Origin: Capsicum annuum
Taxonomy: Eukaryota > Streptophyta > Magnoliopsida > Solanales > Solanaceae
Reading direction: 5' to 3'
DNA: 64,000 nt
Assembly (NCBI RefSeq): GCF_002878395.1
Contig: NC_061118.1
Coordinates: forward strand, 127,368,216-127,432,215
The position numbers and the translations under genes were made by a program. The first letter of the stretch is position 1, and the number at the start of each line of letters is the position of its first letter. The notes beneath the pieces are model-generated. The model was not told where the DNA came from, did no database searches, and saw nothing but the letters and a program-made list of their open reading frames with translations. Of the stretch, positions 33,731-44,678 are shown piece by piece.

Positions 33731-35121
33731 ATGATATCCAAATAACACCTCATATCAGATGATGATATGGTCACTGTCAAATTATAGTAACCCAACTTGG
33801 TTAGGGTCGAATCCCAAGGGAATCTATGGTTTGCAGATCTCAGCAGTTGTAGTCAACGAACAAAACAAGGAAAGAAAATGGGGGGTAGGGGGTTGGATGG
33901 CAGAATTGAACAAGAGAAAGTATCAACTTCGGTTGTGAATAGTTTTCCGTGGCTACTCAACTCCTTAGGCTTATCATGCTATGTTGAGCCAACCCAATAC
34001 CTTGTATGCAGACTCGTTAAGTTATGTACCTTCTGTAGTATTTTGAACGAGTAGAATGATTCCACCATTTACCTTTTGAATCTCACGATGTCACCTTAAT
34101 AACCCTTATCTTGATCCCAATTAACTATTACCTTTTTATTCTCTAGTTATTAGGTGACAGTTAATGGTCATTCAATATATTCCATGTTTAGCATGGATCG
34201 AAAATTAACTTCAAATTACTATTGCACTTATCTTTTCCTAGTCACTACTCCTCTTTTGGAGTAAGTAGCAATAATCTAGGTGGGATATTAACATTGAACA
34301 CCACTAAGAAATATATTATAGTAAAGACAAAGAAATGCATGCCATGGGTATTGGTTCAGATCAACAATCGCACTTCCCCTAATTCATCAATCCACCAGGG
34401 TTTCCACAACCCTAGCTGTGGGTTTTAGTCACTCATGATCGTGAAGAAATCAACAACATTAATTCTTGAATGTATAGATGAAATCACAATGAGAAGAAGT
34501 GTAAGAACCCACAACGTAACTAAACTTATCAACTGAAGTAAATACAAGGTAATCTTAAGATTAGAATCGGATCATGGAATCAAAATATATTTTTGAATAT
34601 CAAAATTGTGTAACTCCTACTAAAAAATGCATAAAGGGTATTTATAGTACATAAGGAAATCCTAAAACCAAATCCTAAAAAGAATAAGAGAAAATTAGGT
34701 CATTGCCACCTACTCTCTTTACCTGCTATCTAGCGCAGGGGGTATGTGTAGACCGTAGGTACAAATCCTGCAGCCTAGCTCTCAGGATTTTGACCTCTGG
34801 CACCTGGTCTGTCCACTTGAGGTCGGTAGGTCCTACATGCAGTCCATAGGTTGCCTTAGTTGGAGTTGGGAGTCATCTTTTAATCTCTTTTTCACTTCTT
34901 AAACATGCTTTGATCACTAACAAGCTGGAAAACATGCTGAATATCCATAATTACTCAAAAAAGTGTCCAAAAACACACTTTTCACCTTTTTGACAAACTT
35001 AGCACCCAAAACATGATTTCCTGCAAAACATACCCAAAACAGATCATTCATAATACCCTAAAAAAATTGCATATTTTCCTTGTTTTAAGCCTCAAAACGG
35101 CTATATTTCTATAGCACTTCA
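33731..35121 (-). repeat. 5' LTR of element F
   Basis: It runs on the minus strand from TTGAAGTGCTATAG (about 35121-35125) to about 33731 beside the primer site. It is homologous to the 3' LTR at 15791-16841 and, reversed, to J at 62893-64000. It contains a TATA box (see separate entry). The stretch near 33800-33900 (GGGTCGAATCCCAAGGG, then a G-rich tract) resembles G's LTR near 42840-42960, so F and G families share an ancestral LTR end. Confidence 0.82.
34639..34646 (-). promoter_or_regulatory. TATA box in element F 5' LTR
   Basis: TATAAATACCC on the minus strand is a plausible core promoter for the element transcript. The same TATAAATACCCC occurs in J (63408), while F's 3' LTR has CATAAATACC. 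Confidence 0.6.
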
Positions 35122-35126
35122 AGTAA

Positions 35127-36167
35127 CTCAAAAGTGTGTCAATTAAACCCACCTAATACCTCAATTGCGCATACCTATTTCTATGAAGATGCCTAAGACA
35201 TCGCTAATTCTCCACTCACCTTTATTTTTAAGATAGTGTAGAGAGAACAAACTATATCTAATATTGTCCACTATTGCCTTGTCACCCATATCCCTCTTTC
35301 AAGGATGATATGAGTTCCAAAAGTTAACGACATCCCCCTTTTAAGGATGATGTAAGCTTTAAAGAACTTGGGATTTTCACCCATAAATCCATCTTAGGCA
35401 TTTGCGATTTTCACCCACAAACCACAGCTAATTCAACAAAGCAGTAGTGAAACCCATCATCAACAAACTAGAATCTACACAAATATGTCACAACCTACAC
35501 ATAATTTCATCTTAGTTAAACATAACCCCAAGTCAAGAAAGTTTAGCTACTCATGTAGTTAAGGAGAAGAGATATACCAAAAGGTTCATTCAAAGCATCT
35601 ATGGAAATGGAATATTAGAAGATTCTTCAATTTAACTTCAATTTCACCAAACAAAAATTGGAAAATTCAAACACAAGAGTTTCCCCAATTAGTAGGGTTA
35701 CTAATTACCCAAAATTTAATTTTTCAAAGGATGGAATGCCAAATGGGATAGGGTTTTATCATTATAGGGATTTGGGGTTTGCTGGGTTAAATGACAGAAT
35801 TTCCCTTGGGCATAAATGTGCCAAGACGCGATCGCTATAGTTTGACAATGATCACGACTATAGCGAATGCCTTTAGATCCTCGTAATCATGGTTGTTGAC
35901 TAAAGTAAACTAGCTGCAATTACTTCCCTCAGACAATGATCTTGGTAATGGATACTTATTACATGCTGGGTCTTCTGGTTTGCATTTTTCTTCACTTTTT
36001 GGTTACTTTCCAAATAAAATCCATATCTTTCTTTCTCATAACCTGTATGCCTGCAAAATGTCAAAATTAGTGCATTCAATTAACACGTTTGTCTTATCAC
36101 CTTCAAATCATATTAGTGTGCACGAATTTTGGATGTAAATGAGTGGTAAATTCACCACTCATCAACA
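35127..36167 (-). repeat. 3' LTR of element G, inner (U3) part
   Basis: It starts on the minus strand at TGTTGATGAGTGGTGAATTT (36167), right after a polypurine tract. The part 35127-35424 matches 43209-43510 in G's 5' LTR closely (for example GAGAACAAACTA, AATATTGTCCACTATTG, CCCTCTTTCAAGGATGATATG). It abuts the 5' LTR end of element F at 35121. Sequence GACGCGATCGCTATAG lies near 35824. No gene is present; the short plus-strand frame at 35658-35840 is incidental. Confidence 0.75.
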
Positions 36168-36177
36168 CCTCCAACTT
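36168..36177 (-). promoter_or_regulatory. Polypurine tract, element G
   Basis: AAGTTGGAGG on the minus strand is directly followed by the LTR start TGTTGATGAG. Confidence 0.75.
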
Positions 36178-38390
36178 AAATCTTTGATTGTTCTCAAGCA
36201 AAACTACCTCTTACTCAATGAGACAATGAAAATTTAAACTCATTTATACAACCTAATGATCACAAAAACTTCAAACTTTATTACTACCACAAGTAGCTCT
36301 TTAGACATGGGCAACACTAATCTCACAAAACCGCTCAACATGAAATGCACTTTCAAAGATACAATGGACTTTATGGAACAATAATTCAACAATAACTAAC
36401 ACTCTAGAAATGACTCCCTTTTGACCTCAACTCCATTATACCCCTTTTTGCCTCATTTATTGGAAGATGAAAATATCACCCACCTAAAGTTGTTTACATA
36501 CCTCCTCAAATGACAGATATCCCACACATACCAAATTATCTAATATGTAACAAGATATTTAAGTGTGAAGCTCTCTCTCTCGCAAAGACTCTCGATGCTT
36601 ACAAGTACCATACCATAGGCTTGCCCTTATTTTTAATCGCCATTATAATGAGTACACTTGGTTGGGGATCTCGAAGGGCTTTTTGAGAATGTAACATAGG
36701 TTTGGAGAAGGGTAGGATATCATTTAGGAACAAATTGGCTATAACCTTCTTGAACATCTACATCACACTATTCCATCCAACTTTTGACCATGGACTACTT
36801 CTTTTGTTTTCACTCTTTACATATGCCTATTTTAGCTACCTTGACTTACCAAACTTTTTGAAGGCATATATCATTATCTTATTTCTTTTGCAATCTATGC
36901 CTCATTCTTCTTTTCTTTTTCACTTCTTAACTCATAGGCATCCACTTTCACTACCTTTTCCCAAGGTCATCTCTTCCAAACTTACCACCCCCAACGTAGG
37001 CATTTAGCCTTAATTTTTATTTCCTATGTTCAAGGAGGGTAGGGTTCAAGAGAGGGAAAAATATTTAATGGTTCAAGGTTTTTGGTAGCTAAAGAAAGGC
37101 TTGAAGGATCAAATTGGGAAACTATGGGTTCTAATCTAGGCATGGGTAGTCTATTTAGGCTAAAGTGGGTTCCTATGTTCACAAGGATGTCCTTGGATAA
37201 TTTCACCAACCAAGCATAATAGAAATTAGACCTGAGAGACTAACGGGGTAAGTTTTAGATGGTAAAAGTATGCATGAGATTTAGACAAATATGCTTACCG
37301 TACATGGAATGCAAACACTTCAAGGGGCTCAATTTCTCTTTTCACTAAAGAAAAAATGGAATATCTACTAATTTTTACAATCCAAAACTTTGGGGTTACA
37401 AAAAGAGGTAAAGTATTATTACAAGGTTGCACACGTCCGTGTCCTTTATTAATGAAAATTTTTTTGCACGAAGGGGGTGCTTTCTTTGCATTTACACTAT
37501 GCACAGTTTGCTATTTATGGCACCATACCAAGCCGACATCTCACATTTTGGATTTCATACGGGAAAACCATATGGCTACTCAGACTTAACCAAGGTATAA
37601 GTGCAATCGAATATCCAAAATGCTACAAGTACTTAAATTTACCTTGCATTTATATCTTCGATGCTATGGGTACACAGACTTCCCCTGCATCTATGGATCG
37701 AAAACCAATCACAATGATTTTCCCATAAGAATGTCGTAACTCAAGCTATCATAGAAAAGGATTGTTGGATTTCATCATATACAAAATAAAGATAAAGTAA
37801 AAATCTAAAAATGAAACAAGCAACTAATCCATGAAATATGACCACCATTAGAGTGCCTAAATATTAAACACATAGAAATAAAAATAATCCAAAATGATGC
37901 AGAAACATCCATAAATATCTCAATAATATAGGCCCAAATGAATAAATATGGAGCTAGGAACCCCCAACTAAAAATCTTGTAGTGACCTCACTGCATAAAC
38001 AATAAAGCATAAAAAGAGAAAAGGGTGCTCCCTGAAATCGTATCAAGAGCTATTTTCGCCCTCAGACTCTGCATCATCTCGAACATCATCCAAAACAAAG
38101 CACTCAACTAGAGCCTCATCACCACTCTCAACTTGGGGGAAGAAAGTTTATCTTGGGGTTTTAGAACGTTCCAAAGGCCCTTCACCCTATTCCTTATTTT
38201 TCTGAAGATCTAGTCCCTCCTTTTAACCCTTTTCTTCATCTTCTCATGTGAGTCCCAGATCTTTTGTATGACTCTGGCAATAATGAGTAGGCCTTCTCAA
38301 GACTAACAATAGTGGCTCCCTACATATGCTGATATACCAAATACTTCTCATAATTAGATTGAAATATATATGAATGACGGGTCATGGAGG
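36178..38390 (-). other. Noncoding 3' region of element G
   Basis: About 2.2 kb with no recognisable domain on either strand. The ACCATAGGCTTGCC block at 36608-36621 is shared with the 3' region of element F. Plus-strand open frames at 36702-37007 and 37356-37728 have no motif and lie in A/T-rich sequence. The minus-strand leader near 36185-36215 reads TTTGCTTGAGAACAATC, the usual lead-in to the polypurine tract in this group. Confidence 0.6.
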
Positions 38391-39350
38391 GCTATCCTGA
38401 CACCTGAGGTAACCCCAACACAAGATCCCTAATCGCCCTCAAATCAATACTATCCTCCTCAAAAAGGCTAGTTGTGGATGTCCTACAAGACTTTGTTTTC
38501 TCATATGTCGACTTACCCAAGTCAATCTTTCTCTTCTTGCTATTGATCGATGCACCTTCACACCAAATTTTAAGAGGATAAATAGGGGTGCATGGGAGCA
38601 CCCACGTGTCTTCATGGTACTCAACAACCCCGACTCTCTTGCATAACTCAATAATCGAAGAAGAGAATAAGAGATTCATACCATTATGGTTCTTGAAGAA
38701 CTTTATATAAGTGACCACAAGTCAACTAATGTTCAAAGAAATACTGTCTATTCAAGCAACCATCCGGGCTCATAAATCTGGAACCACAAATATATGGGTG
38801 CATGGGGAGACTCAAATACAAATGATGGTAAACCAAATCTAAGCCTCGGTAGTGAAATTATTCATTGATATGATCCTCTTGATTGCCACCCCATAGACCT
38901 CCTTGTATGGACATAACTTCTCCACCATCTAACTCCTCAATTCACACCCTTTAGCCTCAAATAAATCCATGTTTGCATACCAGAGCCCACCAACATCATT
39001 TACCTCTTTAGATCTAGGGTTTACCATCTTTCCTCAGATCTTGATGACTGGGTCTAAGAAAGATAAACGCTAAGATTAGTGTAGAATTCCCATACCCACT
39101 ACTTATTTTCCCAACAAGGATACGAGGAAAAACACCTCCATCCTATGGCCACGAGTCTTTCATGAAATGCCAAAAGCTTTTTTGGTACTATCTCTAATAA
39201 TATTCCCCTTTCTGGAAGAAGATTTGCTTGTGAAAGATCACCATAGTACATATTGTGGCACTCACGGGCCAAAAAACAAACTTTGTTGTAGTCTCCCATG
39301 ATATAAACTTGGAAAACATAAGAACAACACAACAACATTCATCATCAACA
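38391..39350 (-). pseudogene. Downstream ORF remnant of element G (plant transposon-protein-like)
   Basis: Minus-strand pieces at 39338-39099 (AFHERLVAIGWRCFSSYPCW, then after a stop WVWEFYTNL) and 38718-38392 (LLFSSSIIELCKRVGVVEYH, then EDTWVLPCTPIYPLK) resemble the 'putative plant transposon protein' domain often annotated in large Ty3/gypsy elements, in the order GW..F / EFYxNL / LCxxxGV. It occupies the position of an extra ORF between pol and 3' LTR. Its function is unknown. It is broken by stops, and the assignment is from motif memory only. Confidence 0.55.
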
Positions 39351-40289
39351 TTTTCAGGCACAAACTATGCTAAGTAGTGCAATACATCTCATGGGATGAT
39401 TACTGGGTGGTTATTGGACAAGATCGGAAGTGCAGGATTTTTCGGCCCAGGCTGAGATTCAACCTCAGATATGGCAAGCACGGGACACTGAGCTGCGATC
39501 GCGGTATCTGAGGCCAGATCGGCACAAATTTTTAGCAGTTCAAAATTTTAATTTCAGGGCTAAATCATGATCTAAAATAGAAATTTATCATTAAGAACAT
39601 GGAAAAGGGTTCCTACGCACTAGATTATGCCCTGTGAATGTGAAAATAATGAGTTATGGGTTTGTTTGGACATTTGATTGAGAACTTGGTGTGCACATTT
39701 CATTTTTCTCAATTTTAAACTCAATTTGAGTAAAGTCTTCACGGCATGTGTGCATACCATTCATAAAAGGGAACCACTATACAAGTACAATTTAACAAGG
39801 ATTTAGCAATAAGAAGCATAAATTTGGGCCCTCTCAATTTCATGAATTATATGTACTACCTATAACAATTGAATAACAAATTCAAAGAACTTATCAGACT
39901 AATAATGTAAGATGGATGCCAAAATTCTTTTAAATGCCCAAAACAATGCAAATTATGGGTACAATTTGAGAGAAAAGTTGAAAAGGGAGTGAGATGGAAA
40001 TGGGGCATTCGGGTGGTCCTTTAAATTGCTTTGAAAATGATCCTTTTCCAAGTTTTACAATCATAAACAAGCAGAGACCGCAATTGCAGAGGCACAAGGC
40101 CCACTATCGCGGTAACAGAGAGCATTTTTTCACCTATGTTTTCCCTGTTTAGCTTATTACTCTATTTTGACATATTTCCCCCTTTTCAATCTCATTCAAA
40201 AACACTCTAAAGTGTCACAAATTCATGGATTGATCAACAACAAAATAAAATATACTCTACTAAATTAAAACTAAAGAATAATAGCTATT
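39351..40289 (-). other. Noncoding spacer in element G
   Basis: About 0.94 kb between the downstream ORF and the post-pol motif, with no domain seen. It holds two GCGATCGCGG/CAATTGCAGAGGC-like words (39496 and 40080-40115), similar to sequences in other LTRs in this window, so part of it may be a degraded foreign LTR fragment. Confidence 0.45.
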
Positions 40290-40345
40290 TTCATGTCATT
40301 TATGGGTTGCCTTGAACAGAGTGCCCTAGTTTTCATCGTGGAACG
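40290..40345 (-). other. Post-pol motif, diverged copy in element G
   Basis: On the minus strand it reads CGTTCCACGATGAAAAC, then GGGCACTCTGTTCAAGGCAACCCAT. It aligns with the F copy at 18408-18458 and the D copy at 48770. Here it follows the protease directly, which shows that RT, RNase H and integrase are missing and not merely unreadable. Confidence 0.65.
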
Positions 40346-40920
40346 ACCTCCTTTATATTTTTAAGTTGGATCTTGAAGAAACCATTCTTCACTTCCTTAT
40401 CTGCATCATCTATAACCATTACTATTTGAAGCTCCATAGGTTTTTTCTCAGTTTTGCACACCCGAAAGGATACTTCAGCATCATGGACCCTAAACTTTAT
40501 TTCTCGTAACTCTAAATCAACTATCACTCTTCCAATGGAAAGAAAAGGTTGGCCAAGGATAATAGGCACCTCTTGGACATTATCATAATCTAGCACCATA
40601 AAATCTACTAAAAGGATGAATCTATCCACCTTCACCATCACGTCAAACAAAACCCCAACTGGTCTTTTAATAGACTGGTCCGCTATCAAAAGCCTCATCG
40701 ATATTGGAGTATGGCTGCTCAATCCAAGCATCTTGTATATTATAAAGGGCATGAGATTGATACTTTCTCCAAGGTCACATAATGTTTTTTCAAACTTATG
40801 TGTGCCAATGGTGCATGGAATTATAAAGGCTGTTAGATCTTCCTTCTTTTCCACTATTGCACTTTGTATGATAGCTCTACACCCATGGGAAATTTTTGTT
40901 GTGTCACCCTAAAAGATTCT
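40333..40920 (-). pseudogene. Protease region of element G (173 codons open)
   Basis: The minus-strand open frame 40854-40333 is the best-preserved coding piece of G. It starts at an internal Met and reads FEKTLCDLGESINLMPFIIY (active-site Asp in CDLG kept; the usual Ala/Ser after Gly is Glu), then IKRPVGVLFDVMVKVDRF, FMVLDYDNVQEVPIILGQPF and LELREIKFRVHD. This is the Athila/Tat protease pattern. The frame ends KLKNIKEVVPR-stop (LKNIKEVVPR in the sequence), right at the post-pol motif. A degraded continuation lies upstream to 40920. Confidence 0.85.
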
Positions 40921-42745
40921 TTTTTGACATCAATTTCTTCATAAGATTAGCATACCCCAGAATCTCTTGGATAGCCTCAAGTAACGGGATATTAATAGAG
41001 AGGTTGCTAAGATTAGCCATGAATTTCTTGAGCCTGCCGTTCAACTCTTTTCTCTTAATACTTTATGTAAATAAAAGAGGGATATGCTTGGTAGTAAATG
41101 TATCACTTTGCGGCTCATCATTTTTTACCACTTGTTTATCAAGTTCCACCGATTTTTTTTCATCACCTTTTTCTTGAGATCTTAGAGGTTTTTTTTCTTT
41201 AATCAACCATAGTTTTTTCTTCACATTTATGTGCTCAATATTGGGCTCTTTATCACCCACACTTTCTCCCTCAAATCCCCTCAAATGATCACTGAGTTTT
41301 TTTCCACTCCTAGTAAGTATTGCTAAAACTTGAGCATTATTTTTCGAGTTTACAATAGTGTCACTTGGAAGGCCCCCCTTTGGTCTAGCATTTCGTTGAG
41401 GGGAGATTTTGACAATTTACATTTCCACTTACTTAATCAAAGTAGAGTGGGACACAATCAGTTTGTTGATTCACAACAACTCACCTTTTAATTCACGGAC
41501 CATCTTTTTCATTCCCTCCACTTTCATCAAGATTCTTTCCAAGACCTCTTCGATTTTGTATTTATCAGGTCAATGGGATTTGCATCTTTTTTATTTTCCC
41601 AATCATGAGTGGGCACATAAAAATCATACTCTTGGTCTCTAGCCATCAAATCATGGCCATTATCATGATCCATAAAACCTTGGTTCCCTTCTTACCTTTG
41701 ATAGGCCATACAAGAACCCGGTGAATAGTTAGCCAAATATTTAATGTCTTCAACAAGCCTCTTAGCCTATTCATCAATATAGGCATTGGATTCCACAACA
41801 TTCAGCATTTTTATAGGTGCATCCATCACATGGTTAGTTAAAAGATCTAATTGCATCATCATTTTTGCCTTGTTTTCGTCTCTCTCTCTTATCTCTCTTC
41901 TTTTGATCTTTACCAACAAAGAAGGTATTAGGGGCTCCTTTTGGTACCTCGACATAACAAGTTTGACACCATCGATTTTTCTTGGTAACATCCTCAAGCA
42001 TGTTTGTAGCTGCATGATAAGTCAACATCACAAGATAGGCCCCCACCGCATTGTCTACCATAGTTTTGTTGAGTTGATCTAAAGCCCAATAGAATATTTG
42101 GAGAAGCATTTTCTCTCGGACCTCATGGTTGGGAATTGCATGACCTTCCCATTGAATCTTACCCATACCTTATAACGAGGTTCTCCATTTAATTGATGAA
42201 AGTTGATAATTTCATCATCCAATTATAGCATCTTGGATGGTGGGAAATAACAATCAAGGAAGGAAATGATAAGTTTGTCCCATGAAGTAATTGACCCAGC
42301 TGGGAGAGATCAAATCCACAATACCACCTCACTATTAGAGAAAATAGGAAGGGGTGCAACCGAATATCCTCGTGGGTTATGTGTGCAATATCAAAGGGTG
42401 CACACATACTATGAAATTCTTCAGATGCAATTTAGGGTCCTCATAAGCTTTTCCCCCAAAAGTCCCTTCATTTGGAGTATATACAATATAACGTTCATGA
42501 CATGAAAGGCCCCGTTCTCATGAGTAGGCAGGATACAAATGTCACTTGCACATCCAATGTTATTTAGTTGCTCCTCATCATCAAGAGGACCATCAAAAGA
42601 ACCATCATTACTCATATTGTACCTCATAGTCCTATTCACAATATGTAGATACCTAAAAGGAAACAAAAACAACTAACAAAATAAAAACACACTACTACGG
42701 GTATACCAAAAGCAACACACAACACTATATAAGTGAAAACTGAAT
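40921..42745 (-). pseudogene. gag pseudogene, element G
   Basis: The minus-strand pieces are in order. 42672-42421 is a leader with an acidic LDDEEQLNN segment. 42407-42189 is the capsid start RLHPFLFSLIVRW, followed in another frame by an AGSITSWDKLI block. 42166-41834 holds VREKMLLQIFYWALDQLNKT, then YHAATNMLEDVTKKNR and an Arg/Lys-rich tail. 41284-41063 is a charged linker (NVKKKLWLIKEKKPLRSQ). This matches Athila/Tat gag layout. It is broken by frameshifts between pieces. Confidence 0.78.
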
Positions 42746-42754
42746 TTCACTCCT

Positions 42755-42774
42755 CGACAATGGCGCCATTTGAT
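42755..42774 (-). promoter_or_regulatory. Primer binding site, TGGCGCC type (element G)
   Basis: ATGGCGCCATTGTCGAGGAG on the minus strand. The same TGGCGCCATTGTCGAGGA occurs at the primer site of element D on the plus strand, so G and D share primer-site type exactly. Confidence 0.88.
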
Positions 42775-43510
42775 TAATGCTCACCTATACCATTGCATTT
42801 GGTAGAGAAGATTTTTGTCAATAAAGCTCAATTTATATTAAGTTTAAATCCTCGAGGAGTAGAATTAGCCTTCCAATCTTATGGGTGTTAATAGCTGCTA
42901 AAAAGATACCCATAATTTAACAAAAGTAAAATACATAATTTAAAATTTAGGGGAGGGGTTGGTTGGTTTGGAATGTGGTTTTATCAAAGTCTATTCAACC
43001 TAACAATCAATAGGAAACAATTTTGATTTCAAATTCAATAAGAGAAGGATCTTGGGATTATGTCTACCAAATGGCAAGTTATGCATCAGTGCATGATAAT
43101 TTCATTCAAATTCTTGTCATTAACAATATGGTAGGCTAATTTGTAGATCCTTGAGGCTAGTTTATCAACAAAACCTCATGAATGTCACACATTGAACCTT
43201 TTAGGTACCTCAAAAGTGTGTTAATTAAACCAATTTAATACCTCAATTGGGCATCCCAATTTCTAGAAAATTGCCCAAGACATAGCTAACTCTCTACTCA
43301 CCCTTATTTATAAGATAGTGATGAGAGAACAAACTACATCTAATATTGTCCACTATTGTCTTATCACCCGTATCCCTCTTTCAAGGATGATATGGGCTCC
43401 AAAAATTTGCCTAAATCCCTCTATCATGGATGATGTGCGCTTTTAAGAACATGGGTTTTTCACCCACAAATTCATCTTGGACATATAGAGTTTTCACCCA
43501 TAAACCCCAA
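42775..43510 (-). repeat. 5' LTR of element G, truncated
   Basis: It lies directly outside the primer site. 43209-43510 matches 35127-35424, and 42985-43133 matches 15645-15785. The U3 half present at 35425-36167 is absent beyond 43510, where unrelated sequence begins, so this LTR is truncated. A G-rich tract (GGGGAGGGGTTGGTTGG) lies near 42950. Confidence 0.75.
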
Positions 43511-44678
43511 GTGTGTTGTTCATTTTTGGCCAAATAATGGGTATTTTCCACCAATTTAACCTATTGTGTTTAACTCTTGGTTAGGGCTTGGCTTACCTAC
43601 AGGTGGATTAGAGTAGGTGCCATCATGACTTATAAATTGGGTCATGACATCAATTCTTTTTTATAATTCTTGTTTTTGGATTTCATCTAAACAATTCTTG
43701 TAAGTTCATAATTATGAATTTATCTATAATATCTAATATGATTCTTCAAACATGAGTAGTTAAATTTTGAAACTAGGATTGTGGAAACCATGATGAATTA
43801 ACAATGTACTGATTTCATTTTAGTGATTGCAAATGTTAGAGCTCACCTTAAATATTTATTGCTTAACCATAAAGGCAAACAATGAGAAAAGGGAAGTAAC
43901 AATAGATATTTGAGGATATCAACCTTATAATAGTTTGAGGTTATCTAAGAATAGCTAATCTAGGATCAAATGTAAGGGTTAATATACAAAGCTCATGAGA
44001 CCTGACCGGTAGTTGAGAGTAGGCATAACTTACCATTGTATATACTAAGAACCAAGATAGAACACAAGTACGAAATGCTTACTGAGATATGAAATTATGG
44101 GGAACATAATCCTAGTTCATTATTCTTATTGATCAAAAACAACATATAACTTGCTACTTTTTTACTAAACTCTTGCTAATTATGTACTTGTTAAATCAAT
44201 TTCCCCTTTTTATGGAACTAATAAATTAATAAACTAAATAGAAAAATTGACCTTACGCCTAGCCATATTCTCTGTGGGATCGATCCTAACCTAGTTGCAT
44301 TCTATATTTGATTCAACAACCACTTTATATATCATTGGTCGGTGTAAGATAGGTGACATAAAAAATTTAAATCCAGCTCTGGATGGGGAGCTCACCTTAA
44401 CTTTAATTAATCCCTATAATTTGTACAAAATAATGCCTATGGGTAGTACTCAAACACGAATCTTCATCAAAAATATATTGAAATGTAGGATCAAGTATTT
44501 TCCACTTATACTTAATGGCATCATAGGTTGACTAAGAAAAATAGATAATTATATCGGTAAAGAAAACTATAAGATACTCATCTGCCGTTTAAATAAAAAA
44601 TTTTAAATGGATCAAGTAGTACATGCTCCTAACAAGATACTAATTAAATCTCAGTCAACAATATAAGGATAGCAACGC
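43511..44678. other. Unassigned stretch, possibly an old LTR fragment
   Basis: No coding domain is seen. GTGGGATCGATCCTAACC near 44275-44292 resembles the GTGGGA(T)CGATACTT ends seen in the LTRs of D (46255, 51067), and the 43800-44280 part has the feel of an Athila LTR on the plus strand. I found no second copy or termini. The small plus-strand frame 44295-44531 has no recognisable motif. Confidence 0.35.

Larger units (their letters stand above)
15791..35121 (-). mobile_element. Athila-type element F, interrupted by element E
   Basis: This minus-strand Ty3/gypsy element reads down from 35121: 5' LTR, TGGCGTCG primer site (33703-33724), gag (to 31797), then after the nested plus-strand element E, protease (21.9 kb), RT, RNase H, integrase, post-pol motif (18.4 kb), a noncoding 3' region and the 3' LTR (16.8 kb). 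The RNase H block (GAVLGQRREK, then TAIEQDLFAVVFAFEKF) and integrase C-terminus point to Athila and not Tat. All domains are degenerate. Confidence 0.8.
15637..43510 (-). mobile_element. Athila-type element G (pol-less), split by element F
   Basis: This is a minus-strand element. It comprises a truncated 5' LTR (42775-43510), TGGCGCC primer site, gag, protease, post-pol motif, a downstream ORF remnant, noncoding DNA, a polypurine tract (36168-36177) and 3' LTR (35127-36167). The last part of the 3' LTR seems displaced to 15637-15785, on the far side of element F. RT, RNase H and integrase are absent. The split is inferred from two LTR blocks homologous to 42985-43133 and 43209-43510 that abut the two outer ends of F. 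Confidence 0.6.

Noticed and set aside
37356..37728. Two overlapping plus-strand frames of 77 and 83 codons
   Set aside because: Noncoding 3' region of G; no motif, and mutually overlapping in different frames.
38391..39350. A true envelope gene in element G
   Set aside because: No signal peptide or transmembrane pattern is visible; the motifs resemble the plant transposon-protein domain instead.
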